The notes: generated from the letters alone by a model not told the origin. Positions 34,399 to 43,090 are shown, counted from the first letter of the stretch. The stretch: 64,000 nucleotides of DNA from Nocardiopsis potens DSM 45234 (GCF_000341105.1 NZ_ANBB01000056.1:1-64000), one strand, 5' to 3'. A program made the numbers and translations.

Positions 34399-35762
34399 TT
34401 GCTTCCCCCTTCCTCTGCGGCGGCCGGCTCTTCGTCGGCGGCTCCCTCGGCACCCTTCTCGGCGCCGTCCTTCCGGTCGCCGTCGCCGTCCGAGCCGGCG
34501 CCGTCCCCGGCGCTCTCGGCGTCCTCGGCGCCGTCGGCCTCTTCGCCTTCGGCACCGCCATCGGCGGCGTCATCGGCGCCGTTCTCCTCCGGGGGCGCCA
34601 GCGCGGCCAGCAGGGTCCCCCGCGGGATCACCCCGACCAGGCGCTCGTCGCCGTCCACCACGGCCAGCGGGAAGGTGCTCTCCGCGGCCTGGGCGAACAG
34701 GTCGGCGATCGCGGTGTCCGGCGAGACCCGCTCGATCCCGGCGTCGACCAGCGCGGAGAGGTCCTTGGCGTTCTCCCGGACGGCCTTGCCGACGGCGCTC
34801 TCCTTGATCCCGCCCACCAGGCGGCGGTCGCGGCGCTGCACGAAGGCGTAGGAGGTCTGGTTCTCCCGCATGGTGCGCAGCGCGGCGCGCGGGCCGTTGT
34901 CCGGCGCGACCACCGGGATCGGCGCCTCCATCACCGAGGAGGCGGTGAGCACCCGGGTGCGGTCGACGTCCTCGACGAACTGGGCCACGTAGTCGTTGGC
35001 CGGGTCGTTGAGGATCTCCTCGGCGGTGCCGATCTGGGCGGTCCGGCCGTCGCGCAGCACGCAGATCCGGTCGCCCAGCCGCATCGCCTCGTTGAGGTCG
35101 TGCGTGATGAAGATGATGGTCTTGCCCAGCGTCTCCTGCAGCTCCAGCAGCTGGGTCTGCATGTCCCTGCGGATCAGCGGGTCCAGGGCGCTGAACGCCT
35201 CGTCCATCAGGATGATGTCGGTGTCGGCGGCGAGCGCGCGGGCCAGGCCGACGCGCTGCTGCATGCCGCCGGAGAGCTGGCCGGGGACCTTGTCCTCCCA
35301 GCCGGCCAGGCCGACCAGTTCCAGCGCCTCGACCGCCTTGGCCTCCCGGGCCTCGCGCGGGACGCCGCGGACCTCCAGGCCGTAGGCGGCGTTCTCCTTC
35401 ACCGTGCGGTGCGGGAAGAGCGCGAAGTGCTGGAAGACCATGCTGATCTTCTCGCTGCGCAGCTTGCGCAGCCCCTGCTTGGGCAGCGCGGTGATGTCGG
35501 TGCCGTCCACCTCGACCCGCCCCGACGTGGGCGCCAGCAGGCCGTTGAGCATCCGGATCAGGGTCGACTTGCCCGACCCGGACAGCCCCATGACCACGAA
35601 GATCTCGCCCGGCTCGACCTCGAAGGAGACGTCGATGACGGCGGCGGTCACGTTCAGGTCGGCGATCTCGTCCCGGTGCCGCCCGTCGGAGAGGAGTTCG
35701 ACGGCCTTGCCGGCCTTCTTCCCGAACACCTTGTAGAGCTTGTCTGCGCGTACTGCTGGCAC
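34395..35762 (-). CDS. Glycine betaine-type ABC transporter ATPase with CBS domains (ProV/OpuAA-like)
   Basis: A 455-residue protein. Walker A GLSGSGKST near residue 60, Q-loop MVFQHFALFPH, signature LSGGMQQRVGLARAL near 165, Walker B IILMDEAFSALDP and the H-loop ITHDLNEAM are all intact. A tandem CBS region follows (about 275-400), typical of ProV/OpuA ATPases that sense ionic strength or c-di-AMP. The last ~50 residues are an Ala/Glu/Asp/Gly-rich acidic tail (DDAADGGAEGEEADGAEDAE), which is unusual in length. The start is GTG with GAGGAG ahead. First gene of the operon. Confidence 0.93.
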   Translation of the reverse strand: MPAVRADKLYKVFGKKAGKAVELLSDGRHRDEIADLNVTAAVIDVSFEVEPGEIFVVMGLSGSGKSTLIRMLNGLLAPTSGRVEVDGTDITALPKQGLRKLRSEKISMVFQHFALFPHRTVKENAAYGLEVRGVPREAREAKAVEALELVGLAGWEDKVPGQLSGGMQQRVGLARALAADTDIILMDEAFSALDPLIRRDMQTQLLELQETLGKTIIFITHDLNEAMRLGDRICVLRDGRTAQIGTAEEILNDPANDYVAQFVEDVDRTRVLTASSVMEAPIPVVAPDNGPRAALRTMRENQTSYAFVQRRDRRLVGGIKESAVGKAVRENAKDLSALVDAGIERVSPDTAIADLFAQAAESTFPLAVVDGDERLVGVIPRGTLLAALAPPEENGADDAADGGAEGEEADGAEDAESAGDGAGSDGDGDRKDGAEKGAEGAADEEPAAAEEGGSK

Positions 35763-36238
35763 GGTCTCCTCTTAGCGTCTTTGCTCGTTCGGGACCGAGG
35801 CGGCGCAGTCGCGCTCCACCCGTCTCGCCGGTCCCGCCCCTTTGGGGCTGCGAGCGAAACGGCACGGAGCCGAGAACCGCCGTCCGGGGCCGTTCCCCCT
35901 CGGACCCGGCGGCGTGCACCGCGGCTTGAGCCGACCTCCGCGCCTTAAGTCCTTTTTATGGCGTTAAGCAACTTTAGCGAGATAAGCTGTTCGGCCTTCC
36001 GGGAAAGGTCACGCCCAAGTAACACGTTTAACCTGGTCCGAACCTCGTTCCCAAGGCGAGCCGCCTCTGCCGGTCCCGCCCACCCCCTGGATAGTGATCT
36101 ACATCACTCCATACCCGAGCGTGAAGTACATCACAAATACTTCGACAAAGCCGATCGTGCCGCTACACTCCGGACACTTCCGACCCGAAACCGTAATCAC
36201 CCCGGCGCCCCTTGCTCCGGTCGCATACAGTCGGGAGA
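35763..36238. promoter_or_regulatory. Divergent regulatory region, AT-rich
   Basis: This 476-bp stretch between the transporter operon and the rhomboid gene is markedly AT-richer than average from 35945 on (for example CCTTTTTATGGCGTTAAGC at 35950 and CAAGTAACACGTTTAACC at 36014). It carries two CRP-like sites (36094-36107 and 36121-36134) and -10-like elements such as TACAGT at 36226-36231. An osmotic or c-di-AMP control of the transporter would act here; no riboswitch is recognised. Confidence 0.5.
36094..36134. promoter_or_regulatory. Two CRP-type GTGA-N6-TCAC sites
   Basis: GTGATCTACATCAC at 36094-36107 and GTGAAGTACATCAC at 36121-36134 both match the GTGA-N6-TCAC core bound by CRP/FNR-family proteins. 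They are 27 bp apart start to start and lie 105-145 bp upstream of the rhomboid gene. Confidence 0.55.
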
Positions 36239-36850
36239 GTGACGCACTCGCGGATAGTCGCCATACTCACCGTCGCGGCGTTCGCCGCCGCGATGTGGAT
36301 CATCGAGATCGCCGACACCCTCTTCGGCGGTGCGCTCGACGCGGCCTTCGGCCTGCGCTCCTGGGACCTCGGCGCACCCTGGACCGTGCTGACCGCCCCC
36401 TTCATGCACGCCGACTTCACCCACCTGATGAGCAACACGGTGCCGCTCCTGGTGCTGGGTGCGCTGGTGGCGTTCAGCGGCCTGAGCCGGTTCGTGTGGA
36501 CCACCCTCATCGTGATGGCGGTCAGCGGCATCGGCGTCTGGCTGTTCTCCGCCCCGGGCACGCTCACCGTCGGCGCCAGCGGCCTGGTCTTCGGCTACTT
36601 CGGCTACACGGTGCTCCGCGGCATCGTGGAGCGCAAGACGGTCGACATCGTCATCATGATCTGCGTCGTCATCTTCTACGGCACGCTGATCTGGGGCGTC
36701 CTGCCGCAGGCCGCGGGCGTCTCCTGGCAGGCCCACCTCTTCGGTTTCCTCGGCGGCCTGCTCGCCGCCTGGTTCCTGCCCACCCGCACCCGCCCCGCCC
36801 CCTCCTCGGTCCAGGGCGGCTACGGCCCCTACCCCGACTACCGGTACTGA
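36239..36850 (+). CDS. Rhomboid family intramembrane serine protease
   Basis: A 203-residue membrane protein with six helices. The nucleophile motif GASGLVFGYFG lies near residue 113 and the catalytic His in QAHLFGFLGGLLAAW near 172; HADFTHLMSNT near 60 is the conserved His-Asn element of helix 2. It cleaves membrane-anchored substrates. The GTG at 36239 is preferred: a -10-like TACAGT ends 7 bp upstream, pointing to a leaderless transcript, whereas the upstream in-frame TTG (36212) has no Shine-Dalgarno. A terminator follows. Confidence 0.88.
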   Translation: MTHSRIVAILTVAAFAAAMWIIEIADTLFGGALDAAFGLRSWDLGAPWTVLTAPFMHADFTHLMSNTVPLLVLGALVAFSGLSRFVWTTLIVMAVSGIGVWLFSAPGTLTVGASGLVFGYFGYTVLRGIVERKTVDIVIMICVVIFYGTLIWGVLPQAAGVSWQAHLFGFLGGLLAAWFLPTRTRPAPSSVQGGYGPYPDYRY

Positions 36851-36896
36851 CCGGCGGCGCCGGCGGCGCGCCCGGAGGCACCGGGCCGGGACGCGG

Positions 36897-36931
36897 CGAG
36901 GGCGGGGCGGCCACCGGCCGCCCCGCCCTCG
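36897..36931. terminator. Bidirectional terminator between rhomboid and dcd
   Basis: A perfect 16-bp stem (36897-36912 with 36916-36931, arm CGAGGGCGGGGCGGCC) with a 3-nt loop, between the convergent rhomboid and dCTP deaminase genes. Confidence 0.85.
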
Positions 36932-36956
36932 TCCTTCGCTCTTCCCGCCCCCGCGC

Positions 36957-37532
36957 TCAGATCTCCGCGCGGCTGAAGTTCAGATAGGCCCGCGACGGCG
37001 TCGGCCCCCGCTGCCCCTGGTAGCGCGACCCGTACCGGTCCGACCCGTAGGGGTGCTCGGCCGGGGAGGTCAGCCGGAACATGCACAGCTGCCCGATCTT
37101 CATCCCGGGGTACAGCTTCATCGGCAGCGTCGCCACGTTGGACAGCTCCAGCGTCACGTGCCCGGAGAAGCCCGGGTCGATGAAGCCCGCGGTCGAATGG
37201 GTCAGCAGCCCGAGCCGCCCCAGCGAGCTCTTCCCCTCCAGCCGGCTGGCGATGTCCTCCGGCAGCGTCACCACCTCGTAGGTGGACGCCAGCACGAACT
37301 CCCCCGGGTGCAGGATGAACTCGCTGTCCGCCCCCACCTCGACCAGCCGGGTCAGGTCCGGCTGCTCCACCGCCGGATCGATGTGCGGGTACCGGTGGTT
37401 CTCGAACACGCGGAAGAACCGATCCAGCCGGACGTCGATGCTCGACGGCTGGATCATCCCCGGGTCGTACGGGTCGATCTTCACCCGCCCGGACTCGATT
37501 TCGGACCTGATATCCCGATCAGAGAGCAGCAC
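36957..37532 (-). CDS. dcd: dCTP deaminase
   Basis: A 191-residue protein with the full Dcd pattern: [18 protein letters not shown] at the N-terminus, [49 protein letters not shown] (catalytic Glu and nucleotide-binding loop, residues 99-130), [13 protein letters not shown] and the C-terminal [15 protein letters not shown]. It deaminates dCTP toward dUTP; actinobacterial enzymes are often bifunctional and release dUMP. The start is GTG with GGAG just ahead. Close to the tRNA-Gly gene, an arrangement seen in related genomes (recalled). Confidence 0.95.
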   Translation of the reverse strand: MLLSDRDIRSEIESGRVKIDPYDPGMIQPSSIDVRLDRFFRVFENHRYPHIDPAVEQPDLTRLVEVGADSEFILHPGEFVLASTYEVVTLPEDIASRLEGKSSLGRLGLLTHSTAGFIDPGFSGHVTLELSNVATLPMKLYPGMKIGQLCMFRLTSPAEHPYGSDRYGSRYQGQRGPTPSRAYLNFSRAEI

Positions 37533-37662
37533 GCTCCAGAACCTACCTGCTGCGACCCCCTGCTCCGGGCGCCCCGTCCCGCCACACCCCGCCCGCCGTG
37601 TTCCCGACCGCCCGCCGCATCGGGTAAGCTGTCCGGCGAAGGACAGCCCAACAGCTGCCCAA

Positions 37663-37736
37663 GCGGATGTAGTTCAATGGTAGAACTTCAGCTTCCCAAG
37701 CTGATAACGCGGGTTCGATTCCCGTCATCCGCTCCA
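37663..37736 (+). tRNA. tRNA-Gly (anticodon CCC)
   Basis: A 74-nt cloverleaf. Acceptor arms GCGGATG and CATCCGC, D-loop AGTTCAATGGTAGAAC, anticodon stem TCAGC/GCTGA with loop TTCCCAA (anticodon CCC at 37695-37697), T-arm CGGGTTCGATTCCCG, discriminator T and encoded CCA. A terminator hairpin follows at once. Confidence 0.96.
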
Positions 37737-37744
37737 TAAAGCGA

Positions 37745-37782
37745 AAGGCCAGGTCGTTCCGGAAATCCGGGGACCTGGCCTT
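37745..37782 (+). terminator. Terminator after tRNA-Gly
   Basis: An 11-bp stem AAGGCCAGGTC / GACCTGGCCTT (37745-37755, 37772-37782) with an inner CCGG-AAAT-CCGG hairpin, followed by ACTGCTTTT. Confidence 0.85.
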
Positions 37783-37964
37783 ACTGCTTTTCAGGAGGAT
37801 GCGGCACCCTCCGTGCCACATACGTGCCGCAGCGGGGAAGCCGCCCCTCCGGATCCGCCCGGCGAGGCCGTCCGACGGCGGGCGGCCGTCCGCGCGGCCG
37901 GTGCAGCGGCCCCGGGCGCCCCGCGGTCCCGCGTCAAGAGCGCGTATGGAACGGATCCCCCTTC

Positions 37965-38004
37965 TGGACACCCCCGGCTCCGGCGGACTAGATTTAATTG
38001 CGCC
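37965..38004 (+). promoter_or_regulatory. Promoter for a leaderless MarR transcript
   Basis: TGGACA (-35, 37965-37970), an 18-bp spacer and TAGATT (-10, 37989-37994) put the start point at or next to the ATG at 38005. There is no Shine-Dalgarno. Confidence 0.6.
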
Positions 38005-38502
38005 ATGGCAACCAATGCAGATGAGCACAAGAATCAGGGAGAGCGGCTGCTGGCGGTGCTGCGCTCCCTGCAGCGCGACACGGTGCCCAGCCTCGTCCGG
38101 GTCAACGAGGACGAGGATCTGTCGCTCATCGACATCGCCCTGCTCCAGACGCTCGACCACGACCGCGCGCCGTTCCCGGGGGACCCCACCCTCAAAGAAC
38201 TGGCCGCGGTGCTCGGCCGCTCCACATCGCGGACGAGCCGCCTGGTCGACCGCTTGGTGCGGCGCGGTCTCGTGGAGAGATACGAGGACGGCGCCGACCG
38301 CCGGGTCAGGCGGGTGCGCCTCGCCGACGGAGGCCATGCGGTGCTGGGACGCATCGCCCGCACCCGGGTGGAGGCGCAGTCCGAGCTGTGGACCCACTTG
38401 ACGGCGGAGGAATTGGAGTCCGTGGTGAGCGCGATGGAGCTGCTCGCCGCGGCTGCGCGCAGGATGAGGAGTGAACGCGATGCACGTGGTCGGCCTGAGT
38501 GA
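38005..38502 (+). CDS. MarR-family transcriptional regulator
   Basis: A 165-residue protein with a MarR winged helix: LSLIDIALLQTLDHDRAPF, LKELAAVLGRSTSRTSRLVDRLVRRGLVERYEDGADRRVRRVRL (recognition helix and wing, about residues 65-115). The ATG at 38005 is preceded by promoter elements but no ribosome-binding site, so it is probably leaderless; an upstream in-frame start would add a Pro/Arg-rich shadow. Its 3' end overlaps the next gene by 23 bp. It is likely to sense the compound handled by the downstream phosphotransferase-like enzyme (inference). Confidence 0.88.
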   Translation: MATNADEHKNQGERLLAVLRSLQRDTVPSLVRVNEDEDLSLIDIALLQTLDHDRAPFPGDPTLKELAAVLGRSTSRTSRLVDRLVRRGLVERYEDGADRRVRRVRLADGGHAVLGRIARTRVEAQSELWTHLTAEELESVVSAMELLAAAARRMRSERDARGRPE

Positions 38503-41026
38503 GATCGACGCAGGCATGATCGGCCTGGTCGGAGGCAAGGCCGCCGGCCTGGGCGAGATGATCGCCGCCGGCGAGCGCGTCCCGCCCGGCTTCTGCCTGA
38601 CCACCGAGGCGCACCGGGCGGGCGCGATCCCCGAGGACGCACTGGCCCGCGCCTACGAACGGCTCGGCGGGGGCCCGGTGGCGGTGCGCTCCAGCGCCAC
38701 CGCCGAAGACCTGCCCGACGCCAGCTTCGCCGGGCAGCAGGACACCATTCTCAACGTCGAAGGCGTCGAAGAGCTGGTGGACGCGGTCCGCCGCTGCTGG
38801 GAGTCACTGGACTCCGAGCGCGCGGTCGCCTACCGCCGGGACAACGAGATCGACGGCGACGACGTGCACATGGCCGTCGTCGTGCAGCGCATGGTCGACG
38901 CCGACACCGCCGGAGTGCTGTTCACCGCCGACCCGCTCAGCGGCAGCCGGTCCGTCATGGTCGCCGACGCCGTGCGCGGACTGGGCACCGCGGTCGTCGA
39001 CGGCAGCACCGACCCCGACCACTACGAGATGGGCCCGGACGGAATCCACGGCCCCGAGGACGGCTGCCTCACCCGCGACCAAGTGGAGGAGCTGCGCGCC
39101 GCCGGCGACCGGCTGCAGCGGCACTTCGGCTCCCCGCAGGACGCCGAATGGGCCTACGACTCCGACGGCGTGCTGTGGCTGCTGCAGTCCCGCGCGATCA
39201 CCACCCTGTTCCCGCTCCCCGACGACGCGCACCTGCCCCGGCCCCGCGCCTACATGGAGGTCGGCAACATCCAGGGCCTGCTCCGCCCGGTCACCCCGAT
39301 GGGGATGTCCATGATGGACGTGCTGGTGGAGGAGTGGATGGGGTCCTACCTGAAGGACCGCCGCACGGGCGAAGCGGTGCCGCTCATGACCGGCGTCGGC
39401 AGCCGCCTCTACCTCGACATGACCGAATTCCTCCGCAGCAGGAGACTCCGGTCCCGCCTGCCCTCGATGGCCGACGTCTACGGCCCCCGGGCCAAGGCCG
39501 CCATCCGGCACCTGCTGGACGACCCGCGCTTCGCACCGGCCAAGGGCGCGGCGATCAGCCTCGGGCCGACGGTCCGCCTGGCGCTGCGGTACGCCCTCCC
39601 CGGAGCAGCCGGGGTCATCGGCTCCGTGGCCCGGCCCGAGCAGGCGAGGGCCAGAGTGGACCGGGCCATCCGCTTCCTCCGCGAGCAGAGCGCCGACCCC
39701 CTCCCCGCCGGCGCGAGCGCCGCCGAGCGGCTGAAGTTCGTCCAGGAGAACGGCGGCGGCGGTGTGATGTTCCGCGGGCTCATGCAGCTCATGTGGCCGC
39801 TGTTCGCCGGCATCGTCCTGACCACGGCCCCCGGCGCGGTGCTCAAGGGCATCATCACCGAGGAGGAGGCGGACACCGCCCTGGGCGGCATGCCGCACAA
39901 CGTCACCACCCAGATGGACATGGCCCTGTGGGGCATGGCCGTCCGCGCCCGCGAACACCGCGACCTCTTCCTGCACACCCCGCCCGAAGAGCTGGCGGAG
40001 AAGTACCGGGCCGGCACCCTCCCCGACATCGGGATGGAGGAGTTCCTCAGGCTCTACGGCCACCGGGCCGCCGCCGAGGTGGACATCGGCATGCCCCGGT
40101 GGGGCGACGACCCGGCACCGCTGTTCGGCACCATCGCCAACTACCTGCGAGTGGACGACCCCGAGCAGGCACCGGACCGCCGGTTCGCCCGCGCGGCCGA
40201 GCGCGCCGAGGCCGTCATCGCCGAGGTCGAGCGGCGGGTGCGCCGCCGGCACCGGATCCGCGGCCGCCTGGGGCTGTTCCTGATGCGCCGCTCCCGCGAA
40301 CTGACCGGCCTCCGCGAGGTCGCCAAGTTCGCCTGGCTCATCCCCTACTGGGAGACCCGCCGCCAGCTGGTCCTGATCGGCGAGGAACTCGCCGCCCGCG
40401 GTCTGCTGGAGCACTCCGGCGACATCATGTTCCTGAAGCTGCCCGAAGTGCGCACCGCGATCGAGCAGGGCGCCGACCACCGGGAGACGGTCACCGAGCG
40501 CCGGGCGTTCTACCGGCGCGAGCTGCGCCGCCCGGAGGTTCCCGCGCTGCTGCTGTCGGACGGCACCGACGTGGAGGCGCTGCTGCCCGCGCCCCCGCCC
40601 GCGGAGGGCGCGATGGTGGGCAAACCCGCCGCCGCGGGACAGGCCACCGGCAGGGCGCGGGTGGTGCGCGACCCGGTCGGGGCGCACCTGGAGCCGGGCG
40701 AGATCCTGGTCGCCCCGACCACCGACCCCGGCTGGACGCCGCTGTTCATGACCGCGGCGGGACTGGTCACCGAGACCGGTTCGCCGATCGCGCACGGGCC
40801 GACGGTGGCCCGCGAGTACGGCATCCCGGCGGTGATCTGCCTGCAGAACGCCACCCGGCGGATCAAGGACGGCGACCTGATCACGATCGACGGCACCGCC
40901 GGCACCGTGATGCCGGTCGACGAGGACGGCAGCGGAGAGAACGGCAGCGGAGAGAGCGGAGAAAGCGGAGGGAACGCCTCGGAGAAGACCGCCGGCCGCG
41001 AACCGGAGCACGCCGACCGGAACTGA
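38480..41026 (+). CDS. Rifampin phosphotransferase/PEP-synthase-like enzyme
   Basis: An 848-residue three-domain protein. It has the PPDK-type ATP-grasp domain (GGKAAGLGEM near residue 19, VRSSATAEDLPDASFAGQQDT near 68, VVVQRMVDADTAGVLFTADP near 130), a large variable middle domain (about 280-690), and the swivelling phospho-His domain with His772 in GSPIAHGPTVAREYGIPAV. The His-Gly form of that motif is closer to rifampin phosphotransferases than to PEP synthase (family knowledge). No PEP-binding C-terminal barrel is present, consistent with an enzyme that phosphorylates a small molecule. The last 30 residues are Gly/Ser/Glu-rich. ATG chosen for GAGGA at 9-nt spacing. Confidence 0.85.
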   Translation: MHVVGLSEIDAGMIGLVGGKAAGLGEMIAAGERVPPGFCLTTEAHRAGAIPEDALARAYERLGGGPVAVRSSATAEDLPDASFAGQQDTILNVEGVEELVDAVRRCWESLDSERAVAYRRDNEIDGDDVHMAVVVQRMVDADTAGVLFTADPLSGSRSVMVADAVRGLGTAVVDGSTDPDHYEMGPDGIHGPEDGCLTRDQVEELRAAGDRLQRHFGSPQDAEWAYDSDGVLWLLQSRAITTLFPLPDDAHLPRPRAYMEVGNIQGLLRPVTPMGMSMMDVLVEEWMGSYLKDRRTGEAVPLMTGVGSRLYLDMTEFLRSRRLRSRLPSMADVYGPRAKAAIRHLLDDPRFAPAKGAAISLGPTVRLALRYALPGAAGVIGSVARPEQARARVDRAIRFLREQSADPLPAGASAAERLKFVQENGGGGVMFRGLMQLMWPLFAGIVLTTAPGAVLKGIITEEEADTALGGMPHNVTTQMDMALWGMAVRAREHRDLFLHTPPEELAEKYRAGTLPDIGMEEFLRLYGHRAAAEVDIGMPRWGDDPAPLFGTIANYLRVDDPEQAPDRRFARAAERAEAVIAEVERRVRRRHRIRGRLGLFLMRRSRELTGLREVAKFAWLIPYWETRRQLVLIGEELAARGLLEHSGDIMFLKLPEVRTAIEQGADHRETVTERRAFYRRELRRPEVPALLLSDGTDVEALLPAPPPAEGAMVGKPAAAGQATGRARVVRDPVGAHLEPGEILVAPTTDPGWTPLFMTAAGLVTETGSPIAHGPTVAREYGIPAVICLQNATRRIKDGDLITIDGTAGTVMPVDEDGSGENGSGESGESGGNASEKTAGREPEHADRN

Positions 41027-41338
41027 CCCGGGGCCGGCCCGGGGAGGACGGCCCCGGGCCGGCCCCGTCCGAGCGCCCCTGCTGCGGCCCCTGCCGGGCG
41101 AACGGCGCGGGGGCGGGGCGGGGGCGGGGATGGGCGACGGGGGATGGAGGCGGGAGCGGGGACGGAGGGATGGAGGCGGGAGCGGGGGCGCGCGGCCGGT
41201 CGGCGCCGTGGTGCCGCAAGGGTGCGGCGGTCGGGCTCCTTGACCCCATCGCCGGTGGGGAAGGAGAGGCGGGCGGGGGTCTCCGGAGGCGCGGAAGGCT
41301 TCCCGCACCACTCCGGAGGCCCCTGCGCTCGGGGCAGG
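41027..41338. repeat. G-rich purine repeats and CTCCGGAGGC repeats
   Basis: No gene is found between the phosphotransferase and the MobC-like gene. A 21-bp unit (GGGATGGAGGCGGGAGCGGG core) occurs at 41141 and 41167 inside a run of G-tracts able to form quadruplexes. CTCCGGAGGC is repeated at 41281 and 41311. Confidence 0.6.
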
Positions 41339-41370
41339 CCGCCCGCACACGCGGCCGCGTGTGCGGGCGG
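41339..41370. repeat. 32-bp perfect palindrome, candidate terminator or oriT element
   Basis: The half-site CCGCCCGCACACGCGG is followed directly by its complement. It lies 77 bp upstream of the MobC-like gene. oriT regions commonly carry an inverted repeat next to the mob genes; it may equally be the terminator of the gene ending at 41026. Confidence 0.55.
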
Positions 41371-41447
41371 GGGTTCCTCCGCCCCGCTCGTCCCCAGAGC
41401 CGCACTCCCCGTTCCCCGCACGGGCAAAAGCCGGTAGGAAATAGCCC

Positions 41448-41804
41448 ATGCCCCCTCAGCGACGCGGCGACCGCCGCACCGGCGTGCGCCGGGACCACCA
41501 CGTCAAACTCAGCCTCAGCGCCGAAGAGCACCGGCTGCTCTCCCGCGCCGCCGACGAGCACGGCATGACACTGGGAGGCTTCGCCGCCCACGCCTGCCTC
41601 GGCGTCGCCCGCACTGCACTGGAGACCACCCCCGGCCGGCGCGAAGCCATGATCACCCTCAACGAGGGCATCATCGCCCTGGACGCCCTCGCCGAACTCC
41701 TCCACTCCGAAGGCACCGCCCCCGAGCTGCTGCAGCGGGCCGCCACCGCCATCGGTACCCTCGAAGACGCCTGCGAAGCCCTCCAGAAGAGCGCCCGGCC
41801 ATGA
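41448..41804 (+). CDS. MobC-like relaxosome accessory protein
   Basis: A 118-residue protein of MobC type: a basic N-terminus (RRGDRRTGVRRDHHVKLSLSAEE), an RHH-like strand-helix-helix (HVKLSLSAEEHRLLSRAADEHGMTLGGFAAHACL, residues 18-52) and a C-terminal helical part. Such proteins bind oriT and help the relaxase open the strands. An AGGAA Shine-Dalgarno lies upstream. The stop overlaps the relaxase start (ATGA), so both are translated together. Confidence 0.8.
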   Translation: MPPQRRGDRRTGVRRDHHVKLSLSAEEHRLLSRAADEHGMTLGGFAAHACLGVARTALETTPGRREAMITLNEGIIALDALAELLHSEGTAPELLQRAATAIGTLEDACEALQKSARP

Positions 41805-43042
41805 TCGCCAAAGTCATGCGCGGCGGCGACACCCGCGGCCTTCTCGAATACCTCTACGGCCCCGGACGCGCCAACGAGCACAGCGACCCCCACCTCGTCG
41901 CCGCCTGGCGCACCTGGGGCGTCCACGACCCCGGCCCCGCCCCCGGCCCCGAACTGGCCCGCCTCGCCGACCGCCTCGACCGCTTCGTCCTACCCGGCCG
42001 GCCCCGCCACGTCTGGCACTGCGCCGTGCGCGCCGCCCACACCGACCGCGCCCTGACCGACGCCGAATGGGCCTCCATCGCCGGCGACCTCCTCGACGCC
42101 GCCGGCATCGCCCCCCGCGGCGACTCCCGCGGCTGCCGCTGGATCGCCGTACGCCACGACGGCGACGAAAGCCACCACATCCACCTGGTCGCCACCCTGG
42201 CCCGCCAGGACGGGACCCTGCCGCGCATCCACAACGACGCCCTGCGCCTGCGCCACGGCTGCCGGCGGATCGAGCAGCGGCTCGGACTCCGCCCCACCGC
42301 CCCCGCCGACCGCACCGCCGCCCCCCGGCCCACCCGCGCCGAGCAGGAGCGCGCCCGCCGCGCAGGCCGCACCGAGCCCTCCCGCACCGGCCTCGCCCGC
42401 CTCGCCCGTCGCTCCGCCGCCACCAGCGGCAGCGACACGGAATTCTTCGACGCCCTCAGCGCGGCCGGTGCCCTGGTCCACCACCACCGCACCGGCGGCG
42501 CCCTGGACGGCTACGCCCTGGCCTGGCCCCACGACCGCACCGCCGCCGGAGCACCGGTGTGGTTCTCCGGCTCCAAACTCGCCCCCGACCTGTCGCTGGC
42601 CCGCGTCCGCGCCCGCTTCCCCGCCCCCGACCGCGACCCCGCACCCGGCTGGCCCGGCCTGGCCCTGGCCCTGCGGACCGCACACGCCCAATGGGCCGAC
42701 CACGGCCCCGACCGGCGCGCCGCCACCACCGCCGCCCTGGGCGACGCGCTCAGCGCCGCCGCCACCGCCCCCACCGGCATCGCCGCCGCCCTGGGCCGGG
42801 CCGACCACGAATGGGCGCACGCCGCCCGCCCGCCCCTGCGCGCCGCCGACCACCCCGCCGCGCGCACACTGCGCCAGGCCGCCCGCCGCCTGCCCGGCAC
42901 ACCCGCCCGCCCCGGCGAAGCCGCCCGAGCCCGCGACGAGATCACCGCCCTGGCGCGCACCGCGGCCCGCTGGTTCGCCGAGCAGGGTTGGCGCCCCCAG
43001 GCCGCGGCGGCGCGCGCCGCCCTCGACGCACTCCGCGCATGA
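41801..43042 (+). CDS. HUH relaxase/mobilisation nuclease
   Basis: A 413-residue protein with a relaxase N-terminal domain: MIAKVMRGGDTRGLLEYLYGPGRANEH, an HVWHCAVR strand near residue 70, and the HUH triad ESHHIHLVATLAR near 125-130. The candidate catalytic Tyr is among Y17 and Y19 of LLEYLYGPG. The C-terminal 200 residues are Ala/Arg-rich helices. It would nick oriT and pilot the single strand in conjugative mobilisation. It is coupled to the MobC-like gene and converges on a second, unrelated relaxase (MobF type) 48 bp downstream. Confidence 0.85.
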   Translation: MIAKVMRGGDTRGLLEYLYGPGRANEHSDPHLVAAWRTWGVHDPGPAPGPELARLADRLDRFVLPGRPRHVWHCAVRAAHTDRALTDAEWASIAGDLLDAAGIAPRGDSRGCRWIAVRHDGDESHHIHLVATLARQDGTLPRIHNDALRLRHGCRRIEQRLGLRPTAPADRTAAPRPTRAEQERARRAGRTEPSRTGLARLARRSAATSGSDTEFFDALSAAGALVHHHRTGGALDGYALAWPHDRTAAGAPVWFSGSKLAPDLSLARVRARFPAPDRDPAPGWPGLALALRTAHAQWADHGPDRRAATTAALGDALSAAATAPTGIAAALGRADHEWAHAARPPLRAADHPAARTLRQAARRLPGTPARPGEAARARDEITALARTAARWFAEQGWRPQAAAARAALDALRA

Positions 43043-43090
43043 TCGCCTCCGGTGGGTCGGGGGCGGGGTCGGGGTTCAGGCCGTCGCTGA

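Noticed and set aside
35763-36238. c-di-AMP (ydaO) or other riboswitch before the betaine transporter
   Set aside because: The AT-rich leader is suggestive, but I cannot find the conserved elements of any riboswitch family.
37663-37736. tRNA-Gly as the integration site of the mobilisation region
   Set aside because: tRNA genes are common att sites, but no second copy of the tRNA 3' end is visible around 47200-47650 and no integrase gene is present, so integration here is not supported.
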